Positions 50,268-59,138 of a stretch of DNA of 64,000 nt are shown here, piece after piece. The position numbers were made by a program, and so were the translations under genes. The stretch is from Corynebacterium curieae (GTDB lineage: Bacteria; Actinomycetota; Actinomycetes; Mycobacteriales; Mycobacteriaceae). Every line of letters starts with the position of its first letter. Within the stretch, counting starts at the first letter, position 1. The DNA lies in the NCBI RefSeq assembly GCF_027570035.1, contig NZ_JAKMUU010000002.1, forward strand, positions 296,499-360,498. The letters run 5' to 3'. Below the pieces are notes generated by a model that was given only the letters and a program-made list of their open reading frames with translations, ran no database searches and was not told where the DNA came from.

Positions 50268-51911
50268 TTAATGCTGGACGGGTGCCTCCACACCTACGCC
50301 GGTAAGCGAGCGCACCTCCATTTCTGCGGAAAGCTCCTCCAAATTATCTGGTTTGGTCATGATGGAAACCAGCCAGCCAACGAAGAAGGACAGCGGGATG
50401 GAGACTAGGCCCGGCGAGGAAAGCGGGAAGATTGCCCAGTCCGCGCCCGGGAACATGGAGGTCTCTGTCCCGGAGACCGCCGGGGAGAAGAAGATGAGGA
50501 CTAGGCAAGACACTACGCCGGTGTACATGGAGGCAACCGCGCCCGCAGTATTGAACCGGCGCCAGTACAGGGAGTACAGGATGGTCGGCAGATTTGCAGA
50601 TGCCGCCACCGCGAAAGCCAGGGAGACCAAGAAAGCCACGTTCTGGGTCATGGCCAGGATGCCCAGGATGATGGAAACAATACCGAGGACCACCACGGTG
50701 GCCTGAGAGACGCGGACCTGCTCGGCCTCGGTGGACTCACCATTGCGGATCACCGCGTGGTAAATATCGTGCGCAATGGATGCAGAGGCGGTAATCGCTA
50801 GGCCAGCAACCACGGCAAGTACGGTAGCGAAGGCCACGGCGGAAATGATCGCCATGAAGATGGACCCGCCAATTTCCAATGCGAGCAGCGGCGCTGCAGC
50901 ATTGGCCCCACCCGGCGCAGCCAGAATACGGTCCGGGCCCACCAGCGCGGCCGCGCCGTAGCCCAAGATGAGGGTCATCAGGTAGAAGGCACCGATAATA
51001 ACAATCGCCCAGGTAACGGAGCGGCGAGCCTCGGTGGCAGTGGGCACGGTGTAGAAGCGCATGAGCACGTGCGGCAGGCCGCCCACGCCAAGCACTAGGG
51101 AAATACCCAGGGAGATGAAATCCAACTTGGTCGCGGTGGTAGCACCGTACTGCAGGCCAGGCGCCATGATGTCCTTGGCCTCGTAGCCCTTTTCCTTGAT
51201 GTGTTCTGAAGCAGCGTGCATATCGATGGCGTTTTTAAATAAGGCGCTAAAGCCACCGCGCAGGGCGATGAAGACCAAGAAACACATAATGACTACGCCG
51301 GCCACCAGCAGCACGGCCTTAATCATCTGCACGTAGGTGGTGCCCTTCATTCCGCCAACAAGGACGTAGACAATCATGAGCACGCCGACGATGCCCACGA
51401 CAAGCGCCTGCCATTTGAACTCGTGGATATCCAACAGCACGGCCACTAGCGAGCCGGCGCCGGCCATCTGCGCAATGAGGTAGAAGAGCGTGACAAAAAG
51501 GGTGGCGATGGACGCCGCCACGCGCACCGGCTTCTGCTTCAATCGGAAGGACAAAACGTCCGCCATGGTGAAGCGACCAACGTTGCGCATTGGCTCGGCG
51601 ACGAGCATGAGCGCTACCAGCCAAGCGACGAAAAAGCCCACGGAGTACAAGAAGCCGTCATAGCCGTTGAGTGCCACGGCGCCAACGATGCCCAGGAAGG
51701 ACGCTGCGGAGAGGTAGTCACCCGAAATAGCCAAGCCGTTTTGGCGTCCCGAGAAACTACCGCCGCCGGTATAGAAGTCCGAAGCCTTCTTGGTGGTCTT
51801 GCCGGCGCGCAGTACCACCGCCATGGTCACGATGAGGAAGATGCCAAAGATGGAAATATTCAGGATGGGGTTGCCGGCAGAATACTCGGCGGCGAGGAGG
51901 GTGGTAGTCAT
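50268..51911 (-). CDS. mctC: MctC/ActP-type sodium:monocarboxylate symporter
   Basis: 547 residues, 13 or so membrane segments, solute:sodium symporter family: NGLAISGDYLSAASFLGIVG, FRLKQKPVRVAASIATLFVT, GVGGLPHVLMRFYTVP. In C. glutamicum MctC takes up acetate, propionate and pyruvate. Its ATG overlaps the stop of the DUF485 gene (TAATG). The upstream region has GlxR-like and RamB-like sites, fitting acetate control. Confidence 0.93.
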   Translation of the reverse strand: MTTTLLAAEYSAGNPILNISIFGIFLIVTMAVVLRAGKTTKKASDFYTGGGSFSGRQNGLAISGDYLSAASFLGIVGAVALNGYDGFLYSVGFFVAWLVALMLVAEPMRNVGRFTMADVLSFRLKQKPVRVAASIATLFVTLFYLIAQMAGAGSLVAVLLDIHEFKWQALVVGIVGVLMIVYVLVGGMKGTTYVQMIKAVLLVAGVVIMCFLVFIALRGGFSALFKNAIDMHAASEHIKEKGYEAKDIMAPGLQYGATTATKLDFISLGISLVLGVGGLPHVLMRFYTVPTATEARRSVTWAIVIIGAFYLMTLILGYGAAALVGPDRILAAPGGANAAAPLLALEIGGSIFMAIISAVAFATVLAVVAGLAITASASIAHDIYHAVIRNGESTEAEQVRVSQATVVVLGIVSIILGILAMTQNVAFLVSLAFAVAASANLPTILYSLYWRRFNTAGAVASMYTGVVSCLVLIFFSPAVSGTETSMFPGADWAIFPLSSPGLVSIPLSFFVGWLVSIMTKPDNLEELSAEMEVRSLTGVGVEAPVQH

Positions 51912-52258
51912 TACATACCCTCCAGTTCTGCACGGATGGCGGCCGATTTTGGCTCGATATTCTTATTGGCATATTTCACGTAGACCCACGTGATTATAAA
52001 GGTGGTGAGGAACTGCGCTAGGCCGAAGACTAGGCCAATATTCCAGCCGCCGCCGAGCTCGGTCGCCATAAAACCTGGGGCAAATACCGCGGCGAGAACG
52101 TAGACGACGTACCACACAAAGAAGGCTACGGTCATGGGGAAGGTAAAACTCCGGTAGGTGCGGCGCAGCTCGCCAAACTCGGCGGAGTCGCGCATCGCGA
52201 TGAACTCGCTGCCGGTGGGGTCACGGCGCGAGACAGGAGTTGCAGCTACGTCACTCAT
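51911..52258 (-). CDS. DUF485 small membrane partner of MctC
   Basis: 115 residues with two membrane helices (FPMTVAFFVWYVVYVLAAV and LGGGWNIGLVFGLAQFLTTF-like) ending KSAAIRAELEGM. DUF485 proteins regularly precede actP/mctC-type symporter genes and are co-translated with them. First gene of the operon; ATG at 52258. Confidence 0.92.
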   Translation of the reverse strand: MSDVAATPVSRRDPTGSEFIAMRDSAEFGELRRTYRSFTFPMTVAFFVWYVVYVLAAVFAPGFMATELGGGWNIGLVFGLAQFLTTFIITWVYVKYANKNIEPKSAAIRAELEGM

Positions 52259-52547
52259 AGAGCATCGTCTCCTTGGGTGAGAGGAACTTAGGTCGCACGA
52301 GATAGTGTGTTACTTATCACTATTCACGTTGTCTTGTAAGTTACAGAACATTTTCTGCAAGTTTGTAAATCCTGCCAAGAAAACGTTCTTCTCCCCCACC
52401 CTTTTAACGCGATAGGCTTAGCTGAACTGGAATAACATTTTTAGCAAACTACCCCCGCCAGCGGCTTAAAATGCCGCTTGTAAAGGTTGTTAACAGCCAA
52501 TTGGCAAAAGAAAAGCCCCCGTGAAGGGGGCTGGCGGCACAACGTTC
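52259..52547 (-). promoter_or_regulatory. Control region of the DUF485-mctC operon
   Basis: TGTG-N7-TCAC at 52306-52320 matches the spacing of a GlxR (cAMP-receptor type) site. AAGTTTGTAAA (52359-52369) differs by one base from the core of a RamB box. TTTAGCAAACT (52440-52450), the reverse of AGTTTGCTAAA, recurs exactly upstream of gltA (55326-55336). These would link uptake of acetate-type acids to acetate and carbon control. All are by-eye matches. Confidence 0.45.
52505..52532 (-). terminator. Terminator of the aldo/keto reductase gene
   Basis: On the minus strand AGCCCCC (52526-52532) pairs with GGGGGCT (52514-52520), then TTTCTTTT. It lies 15 bases after the gene's stop. Confidence 0.85.
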
Positions 52548-53399
52548 TTACTCGTTGCCGGGGAACTCCCGTGGGTCATTAAACATGCGACCGAAGCCCT
52601 CTTGCCCCTCTAGGGTATCGATGGCGGAAACCTGTTCAGCCGTTAGCTCCAGCTCGGTGGCGGCGAGATTCTCCTTCAGGCGCTCGGTGTGCGCGGACTT
52701 CGGAATGACGGACATGCCTTTAGACATCAGGTAGGCCAGAACAACCTGACCCTCGGTCGCTTCGTGGTCAGCGGCAATATGCTCAATTTCCGGGTTATTG
52801 AGAACTACACCGCGAGCTAGCGGAGCCCACGCCTCAGTAACGATGTCATTATCGTGGTGGAAGGCGCGCAGGCCGGACTGAGTAAAGCCCGGATGGATCT
52901 CCACCTGGTTGAGCACCGGAGAAATACCGGTGGTGGAAATGAGATCCTTGAGCACATCCTCGTAGAAATTGGCCACTCCGATGGACGCAATCTGGCCCAT
53001 GCCCTGCAGACGGGCAATAGCCTCAAAGGTCTCGTTGTACAGGCCGCCCTGCGGCCACGGCCAATGGATGAGGTAGAGGTCAAGATAGTCCAGCTGCAGG
53101 CCCTTCAGCGACTGCTGGAATGCCTCTTCCACCTTGTGTGCGCCCTGGTGGGAGTGCCAGACCTTGGAGGTAACAAAGAGCTCGTCGCGGGTAACATCGC
53201 CCGCATCCATCGCCTGTTTCAGCGCGGTGCCTACCGCCTCTTCATTCTTATACAGCGTGGCGGTATCGAAGTGGCGGTAGCCCAAGTCGATGGCTTCGCG
53301 GATAACGCGGATGCATTCATCGTCGTACAGCTTGTAGGTACCTAGGCCTAGCTGTGGCATTTCACGGTCATCATTGAAAGTTACGGTTGGCACAGTCAT
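52548..53399 (-). CDS. Aldo/keto reductase
   Basis: About 283 residues, NADPH-dependent (beta/alpha)8 barrel. Catalytic tetrad: Asp and Tyr in HFDTATLYKNEEAVG, Lys in FVTSKVWHS, His in LYLIHWPWP. The C-terminus has the cofactor segment MSVIPKSAHTERLKEN. It resembles 2,5-diketo-gluconate or morphine-type reductases; the substrate is unknown. ATG 53399 lies directly after GGAGGG; GTG 53393 has better spacing and may be the true start. Confidence 0.92.
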   Translation of the reverse strand: MTVPTVTFNDDREMPQLGLGTYKLYDDECIRVIREAIDLGYRHFDTATLYKNEEAVGTALKQAMDAGDVTRDELFVTSKVWHSHQGAHKVEEAFQQSLKGLQLDYLDLYLIHWPWPQGGLYNETFEAIARLQGMGQIASIGVANFYEDVLKDLISTTGISPVLNQVEIHPGFTQSGLRAFHHDNDIVTEAWAPLARGVVLNNPEIEHIAADHEATEGQVVLAYLMSKGMSVIPKSAHTERLKENLAATELELTAEQVSAIDTLEGQEGFGRMFNDPREFPGNE

Positions 53400-53436
53400 G
53401 CCCTCCATTGTGCCGCAGTTTTTCTCACCGCGCCGG

Positions 53437-53469
53437 AAATGACGAAACCCCAGGGCGAACCTGGGGTTT
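53437..53469 (-). terminator. Terminator of the FKBP gene
   Basis: AAACCCCAGG and CCTGGGGTTT (53445-53454, 53460-53469) are perfect arms, with TTTCGTCATTT after them on the minus strand. Confidence 0.8.
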
Positions 53470-53476
53470 AGCGCTA

Positions 53477-53836
53477 CTAGTCTGCGCGGATGAGGTCAAT
53501 GATAAAGACCAAGGTGCGGCCGGACAGCGGGTGCGCGCCACCGGCGGGGCCGTAGGCCTTTTCCGGCGGGATGATGAGCTTGCGGCGACCGCCCACCTTC
53601 ATTCCCGGAATGCCCTCCTGCCAGCCGGCGATGAGACCGGTCAGTGGGAACTCGATGGACTGGCCACGGTCCCACGAGGAATCGAATTCTTGGTTGGTCT
53701 CGTATTCAGCGCCGACGTAGTGGACCTCCACTACGGCACCAGGCTGCGCCTCAGCACCATCACCAACGACGATGTCTTCTACGACAAGGTCCGTAGGCGC
53801 CGGGCCAGACTGGGCTTCAATAACAGGCTTATCCAT
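53477..53836 (-). CDS. FKBP-type peptidyl-prolyl isomerase
   Basis: 119 residues. The FKBP core is complete: AVVEVHYVGAEYETNQEFDS, EFPLTGLIAGWQEGIPGMKV, LIIPPEKAYGPAG and LVFIIDLI. It speeds proline isomerisation during folding; there is no signal peptide, so it is cytoplasmic. ATG 53836 has AAGGAGAA upstream. It follows gltA on the same strand, as fkbA does in C. glutamicum. Confidence 0.94.
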   Translation of the reverse strand: MDKPVIEAQSGPAPTDLVVEDIVVGDGAEAQPGAVVEVHYVGAEYETNQEFDSSWDRGQSIEFPLTGLIAGWQEGIPGMKVGGRRKLIIPPEKAYGPAGGAHPLSGRTLVFIIDLIRAD

Positions 53837-53883
53837 GGGGATTATTCTCCTTGGGAAATCGAGTTTATTCGTGCGGTCGCATT

Positions 53884-53932
53884 AAAAACCGAACCGAGCT
53901 GCACCTATTATAGGTGCTACCACCCGATTCGG
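53884..53932 (-). terminator. Terminator of gltA
   Basis: On the minus strand an outer stem CGATTCGG/CCGAACCG (53925-53932, 53889-53896; one mismatch) encloses a perfect inner stem GCACCTA/TAGGTGC (53901-53917), followed by TTTTT (53884-53888 on the plus strand as AAAAA). It lies between gltA and the FKBP gene. Confidence 0.75.
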
Positions 53933-53958
53933 CTTAATTAGGCAGACCGCGGAGCGCT

Positions 53959-55251
53959 TTAACGCTCGCTACGCGGGGTGACCTTACGCAGGGACTCGCC
54001 GGTGTAAATCTGGCGCGGACGGTTGATCTTGGTATTGATCTCCAGCTGCTCGCGGTACTGAGCAATCCAGCCCGGCAGGCGGCCGATGGCGAAGAGGACG
54101 GTAAAGAAGTCCGTCGGGAAGCCCATGGCGCGATAGATCAAGCCGGTGTAGAAGTCCACGTTCGGGTAAAGCTTGCGGGAGACAAAGTAATCATCGTTCA
54201 GCGCAATGTCTTCCAGCTTCATGGCCAGATCCAGCATTGGGTCGCCGCCCAAGTGCTCGATAATCTCGTGCGCGGTGTCCTTCACAATCGCCGCGCGTGG
54301 GTCGTAATTCTTGTACACGCGGTGGCCAAAGCCCATCAGGCGGACGCCCTTTTCCTTATTCTTCACGCGGTTCATGAAGTCGGTAGCGTCACCGTCGTGG
54401 TTATTCTGGATATCCTCCAGCATCTCCAGGACCGCCTGGTTTGCGCCGCCGTGCAGCGGGCCAGACAGGGCGTTGATGCCACCGGCAATGGAGACGAACA
54501 TGTTGGCCTGGGCGGAACCAATCATGCGCACGGTGGAGGTGGAGCAGTTCTGCTCGTGGTCAGCGTGCAGGATGAGCAGCTTATCCAAGGCCTTGGCTAC
54601 AACTGGGTCGACCTCGTACTCCTCGGTAGGATAGCCGAACATCATGCGCAGGAAGTTCTCGCGAGCGTTCAGGCTATTATCCGGGTACATATAGGGCTTA
54701 CCCTGAGAGGCACGGTAGGCATAGGCGGCCAGCATTGGCACCTTAGCCAAGAGGCGGACGGTGGCCTTATCCAGCTGCTCGGGGTCTAGCGGATCAAGCT
54801 GATCTTGGTAGTAGGCGGAGAGAATATTAAGGGAGGAAGCCAGCACCGCCATCGGGTGCGCGTTGCGCGGGAAAATATTGAATGCGGCCTTGAAGTCCTC
54901 ATCCAACAGGGTGTGGTGGCGGATTTCGCGGTTGAAGTGGCTAAGTTCTTCCTCGTTTGGCAGATGACCCTTAATTAGCAGGTAAGAAACCTCATTGAAG
55001 GTAGCGTTTTCTGCAAGGTCCGCAATATCGTAACCGCGGTGGCGCAGGATGCCCTCTTCTCCATTAATGAAGGTGATCTTGGACTCGGTGGAACCGGTAG
55101 AGGTGTAGCCGGGGTCAAAAGTAACGAGCCCAGTTTCGTTACGCAGCTTGGAGATATCAAAGCCAGAGTCACCTTCGGTGGACTGCTTGATATCCATCTC
55201 ATACTCGCCGCCTGGATACTGGAGCACTACCTTGTTGTCTTCAGAAGCCAC
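53959..55251 (-). CDS. gltA: Citrate synthase
   Basis: 430 residues, type II citrate synthase; condenses oxaloacetate and acetyl-CoA. Active-site His in LHADHEQNCSTSTVRMIGS, the second His in GPLHGGANQAVLEML, GFGHRVYKNYDPRA and catalytic Asp in NVDFYTGLIYRAMG. GTG 55251 is chosen because GAAAGGAAC lies just upstream; an in-frame extension to 55323 has no site. A hairpin lies in the leader, and a RamB-like box further upstream, consistent with acetate control. Confidence 0.96.
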   Translation of the reverse strand: MASEDNKVVLQYPGGEYEMDIKQSTEGDSGFDISKLRNETGLVTFDPGYTSTGSTESKITFINGEEGILRHRGYDIADLAENATFNEVSYLLIKGHLPNEEELSHFNREIRHHTLLDEDFKAAFNIFPRNAHPMAVLASSLNILSAYYQDQLDPLDPEQLDKATVRLLAKVPMLAAYAYRASQGKPYMYPDNSLNARENFLRMMFGYPTEEYEVDPVVAKALDKLLILHADHEQNCSTSTVRMIGSAQANMFVSIAGGINALSGPLHGGANQAVLEMLEDIQNNHDGDATDFMNRVKNKEKGVRLMGFGHRVYKNYDPRAAIVKDTAHEIIEHLGGDPMLDLAMKLEDIALNDDYFVSRKLYPNVDFYTGLIYRAMGFPTDFFTVLFAIGRLPGWIAQYREQLEINTKINRPRQIYTGESLRKVTPRSER

Positions 55252-55289
55252 GGAAGTTCCTTTCTCTATGTGAGAGTCTTTATTAAGCA

Positions 55290-55307
55290 CTAGCTTGAAG
55301 AAGCTAG
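55290..55307 (-). promoter_or_regulatory. Hairpin in the gltA leader
   Basis: CTAGCTT (55290-55296) and AAGCTAG (55301-55307) flank GAAG; on the gltA strand this is CTAGCTT-CTTC-AAGCTAG, 39 bases before the GTG. No T run follows, so it is not a terminator; it may affect mRNA stability or bind a regulator. Confidence 0.4.
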
Positions 55308-55325
55308 CTAGATACCTCTTCACAC

Positions 55326-55336
55326 TTTAGCAAACT
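55326..55336 (-). promoter_or_regulatory. RamB-like box upstream of gltA
   Basis: TTTAGCAAACT, on the gltA strand AGTTTGCTAAA and extended AAAGTTTGCTAAAG, close to the RamB consensus AAAGTTTGCAAA. Identical to the 11-mer at 52440-52450 before the mctC operon. Confidence 0.45.
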
Positions 55337-55374
55337 TTGTGACGCCGCCTACAAGTTAACGCCTACTTAAATAA

Positions 55375-56529
<1,155 letters not shown>

Positions 56530-56546
56530 CGCATCACACCCAACAT

Positions 56547-56579
56547 GCCCCGCCGCCTCGCAGGCCGCGGGGCTTTTTC
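56547..56579 (+). terminator. Terminator of serC
   Basis: GCCCCGC (56547-56553) and GCGGGGC (56567-56573), followed by TTTTT. Confidence 0.88.
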
Positions 56580-56641
56580 GCGTTATAGTTGAATGCATCA
56601 CAGATTTGTACGCCGTCGATAGGCAAAAGGAGCGCCCTATT

Positions 56642-57529
56642 ATGCGCGAGCTGTTCCCAGTTGACAGCGAGTCGACCGAAACCTCTTTGGTGCTGCGCAC
56701 CGAAGACGGCGAAGAGTTTTTCCTCCCCGTTACCGATGAGCTGCGTGAAGCCCTACAAGGCCAGCAGGAGGAAGCTCCCGCCGAAGAGCCGGCGGCCCCC
56801 GCCCTCAGCCTTGCTCAACCTGCTAAACCAGCCAAGGCGGAACCGGCGGAAGAGGAAGCCCCGATCCGCCCGGCGGAAATCCAAAACCGCATCCGCGCCG
56901 GAGCCTCCGCAGCCGAGCTGGCGGAAGAAATGGGCGTCACCGAATCCCGCATCGAGCCTTTCGCTTACCCGGTCATGCTAGAGCGCAACCGCATCGCAGA
57001 AATCGCCAAGCAGGCCCACCCAGTGCGCGAGGACGGCCCAGCCAAGCTCACCCTCTGGGAGGTGCTGGCCTCTGCCTTCGCTGCCCGCGGCCACTCGCTG
57101 TCCGAGTCCACTTGGGATGCCTATCGCTACCAGGGCGAGGCGTGGATCGTGCGCGTGACCTGGAAGGCTGGGCTCTCCGAAAACGAGGCCGAGTGGTACT
57201 TCAAGCAGTCCATGTCCTCCCCCGCCACGGTCGAGGCCCGCAACTCGGTGGCCGCAGATCTTACGGACCCAGACTTTGTGCAGCCGGTGCGTTCGCTGAC
57301 CTCGCTGGGCAGCGGCCGCTACGACGAAGCGATCGACGGCGATCAACCTAGCAACGTCACCGACCTCACCGCGCCGACCACCCAGCCGGAAGAACCTGAG
57401 GAAGAAGAATTCCTGCAGAACCCTTCCGCTGAGGAAAAGCCCACCAAGCGCCGCCGCAAGGCCGTTACCCCGCATTGGGAGGACGTGCTGCTGGGCGTTC
57501 GCTCCAATACCAAACGCCCTAGGGACTAA
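56642..57529 (+). CDS. sepH: Septation protein SepH
   Basis: 295 residues of the SepH/DUF3071 family, an actinobacterial partner of FtsZ. N-terminal domain MRELFPVDSESTETSLVLRT..., then a helix-turn-helix-like core (IRPAEIQNRIRAGASAAELA, EEMGVTESRIEPFAYPVMLE) and the SLSESTWDAYRYQGEAW-type block, and an acidic disordered tail with RRRK basic patches. ATG 56642 has AGGAG nine bases upstream. M. tuberculosis sepH (Rv0883c) also follows serC. The DUF6928 gene follows after two bases. Confidence 0.92.
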   Translation: MRELFPVDSESTETSLVLRTEDGEEFFLPVTDELREALQGQQEEAPAEEPAAPALSLAQPAKPAKAEPAEEEAPIRPAEIQNRIRAGASAAELAEEMGVTESRIEPFAYPVMLERNRIAEIAKQAHPVREDGPAKLTLWEVLASAFAARGHSLSESTWDAYRYQGEAWIVRVTWKAGLSENEAEWYFKQSMSSPATVEARNSVAADLTDPDFVQPVRSLTSLGSGRYDEAIDGDQPSNVTDLTAPTTQPEEPEEEEFLQNPSAEEKPTKRRRKAVTPHWEDVLLGVRSNTKRPRD

Positions 57530-57531
57530 CC

Positions 57532-58362
57532 GTGGACATTTCTCACGCAGTACTCACTCTCTGGTACATCTCTCAGCCCAATGGGGAAGAGGTGTTGAAA
57601 ACCGAACCCAAGGCAGACCGCGGCTTTGGCCGGAAGTTTCTCGCCCAGCTAGATCCCACTTTTCCGGTCACGCCGATTGGGCAATTCCCGCTCAACCGCT
57701 CCGCGCAGACGGATCCGAACGAGTACTACATTGGCGGCTACCCCGGCATCACCGTGGTGCAAACGGTGTGTGAAGGCGAGTCTGTCCTCCTCTCTCAGCT
57801 GCCGGACACGCTGCTCAACGCGGTGCCCGCCCAGCGGGTTATCGCGCTGGCAAGCAACGAGAAGGAAGGCTACGCCGGCTTTGCGCTCTGGGAGGGCGGC
57901 GAGCTCAAGCGCTGCCTCTGCGCTACCCGCGAGCACCTTTATGAGGACACCGGCCTGCCCGAACCTTTCGAGGCTCCTTATTGGGCGGGCGAAAAATACG
58001 AGCCGCTCGGCGGCATTTCCCTTCCCTTCGAGCCGCAGGGCATCATGCAGGCGGCACAGGAATACTGGCTCGGCATTGCGGTCGGGCACGATGGCCCTGA
58101 TCTCGACGTCGTGGGCTACGCGGTCGATGGCCGCCCAGAGCCGAAAATCGACCCTCCGAAGCCCAAGCGGACCGTTGGCGAGCTATCAGCGCAGTCGGCC
58201 AATAAGCTGGGGCTCAACGATTACGACGACTACGAAGATCACAACGCCGAGCCGGAATCTACTGGCGAAGAGATCATCTCCACCGCCAAGCACTTGGGCT
58301 CGCTCATTGGAAACTGGAGCGCTCAGACATTCAGGTCGCTCAAGGAGCGTTGGCGCTCATAA
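57532..58362 (+). CDS. DUF6928-like conserved hypothetical protein
   Basis: 276 residues, soluble, with an acidic tail. The N-terminus HAVLTLWYISQPNGEEVLKT and the YYIGGYPGITVVQT block recall the DUF6928 family of actinobacteria, whose function is unknown. The GTG start lies two bases after the sepH stop, so translation is probably coupled, hinting at a role with SepH; this is inference. Its last 40 bases overlap the convergent TrmH gene. Confidence 0.65.
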   Translation: MDISHAVLTLWYISQPNGEEVLKTEPKADRGFGRKFLAQLDPTFPVTPIGQFPLNRSAQTDPNEYYIGGYPGITVVQTVCEGESVLLSQLPDTLLNAVPAQRVIALASNEKEGYAGFALWEGGELKRCLCATREHLYEDTGLPEPFEAPYWAGEKYEPLGGISLPFEPQGIMQAAQEYWLGIAVGHDGPDLDVVGYAVDGRPEPKIDPPKPKRTVGELSAQSANKLGLNDYDDYEDHNAEPESTGEEIISTAKHLGSLIGNWSAQTFRSLKERWRS

Positions 58363-59129
58363 AAGGCGATGGCGGCGGCCGTTGCCACGTTTAGTGAATC
58401 CGTACCAGGGGCCATCGGTATGCGTGCGCGCACATCGGTGGCCCTCATTGCATGTTCGGTAAGGCCAGGCCCCTCCGCGCCAACGAGCATGGCTACCTTA
58501 TCCACGCCGCGCATGGCCTCTGCTAGGTGCACCGCTTGGGGGTTGGGGGTTAAGGAAATGAGGGTAAAGGAGGCGTCGGCAAGCGCCTGCAAGGAACGCT
58601 GCCACGTAGTAAACCCGCCTTCTAGATGGGCAAACGGCAAGCGCAGCACGTGCCCCATGGACACGCGGACCGAGCGCCGATAGAGCGGATCCGCCGCCCC
58701 TGATCCCAGCAGCACCGCATCCACGCCCATGCCGGCGGCGTGGCGGAAGATGGCACCAATATTCTCGTGATCGCCTACGCCCTCGAGCACGGCGATGGTC
58801 TTGGCGGATTCCAAAATTTCTCCCACCCGCGGCTCCGCGGCGCGATCCGCGGCGGCGACGAGCCCGCGGTGCATATCGAAGCCGGCAACCTCCGCCAGGG
58901 TCTCCCGGGAAACCTCGTAGATGGGGCACTCTGGCTCGCCGTACTCGGAAATATAGGCCTCCAGCTTCTTAGGAAAACCCACCAGGCAACGCATGGGAAA
59001 CCGGGATTCGGCCAGCCGGGAGACCACCAGCGGGCCCTCTGCAATGACGAGACCCTCGCCGGATTTATCGGATTTGTTGAGGTTCCGAATATCGTCCAGG
59101 CGAGGGTCTGCGGGGTCAGTAATCAGCAT
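58323..59129 (-). CDS. SpoU/TrmH-family RNA 2'-O-methyltransferase
   Basis: 268 residues. An N-terminal substrate-binding domain, then a trefoil-knotted SPOUT domain with motif 1 NIGAIFRHAAGMG, motif 2 LVGAEGPGLTEHAM and motif 3 APGTDSLNVATAAAIAFYE. It probably 2'-O-methylates rRNA or tRNA; the target is not certain. The position near serC-sepH resembles Rv0881. Confidence 0.9.
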   Translation of the reverse strand: MLITDPADPRLDDIRNLNKSDKSGEGLVIAEGPLVVSRLAESRFPMRCLVGFPKKLEAYISEYGEPECPIYEVSRETLAEVAGFDMHRGLVAAADRAAEPRVGEILESAKTIAVLEGVGDHENIGAIFRHAAGMGVDAVLLGSGAADPLYRRSVRVSMGHVLRLPFAHLEGGFTTWQRSLQALADASFTLISLTPNPQAVHLAEAMRGVDKVAMLVGAEGPGLTEHAMRATDVRARIPMAPGTDSLNVATAAAIAFYERQRSLSDLNV

Positions 59130-59138
59130 GCCTTTAGG

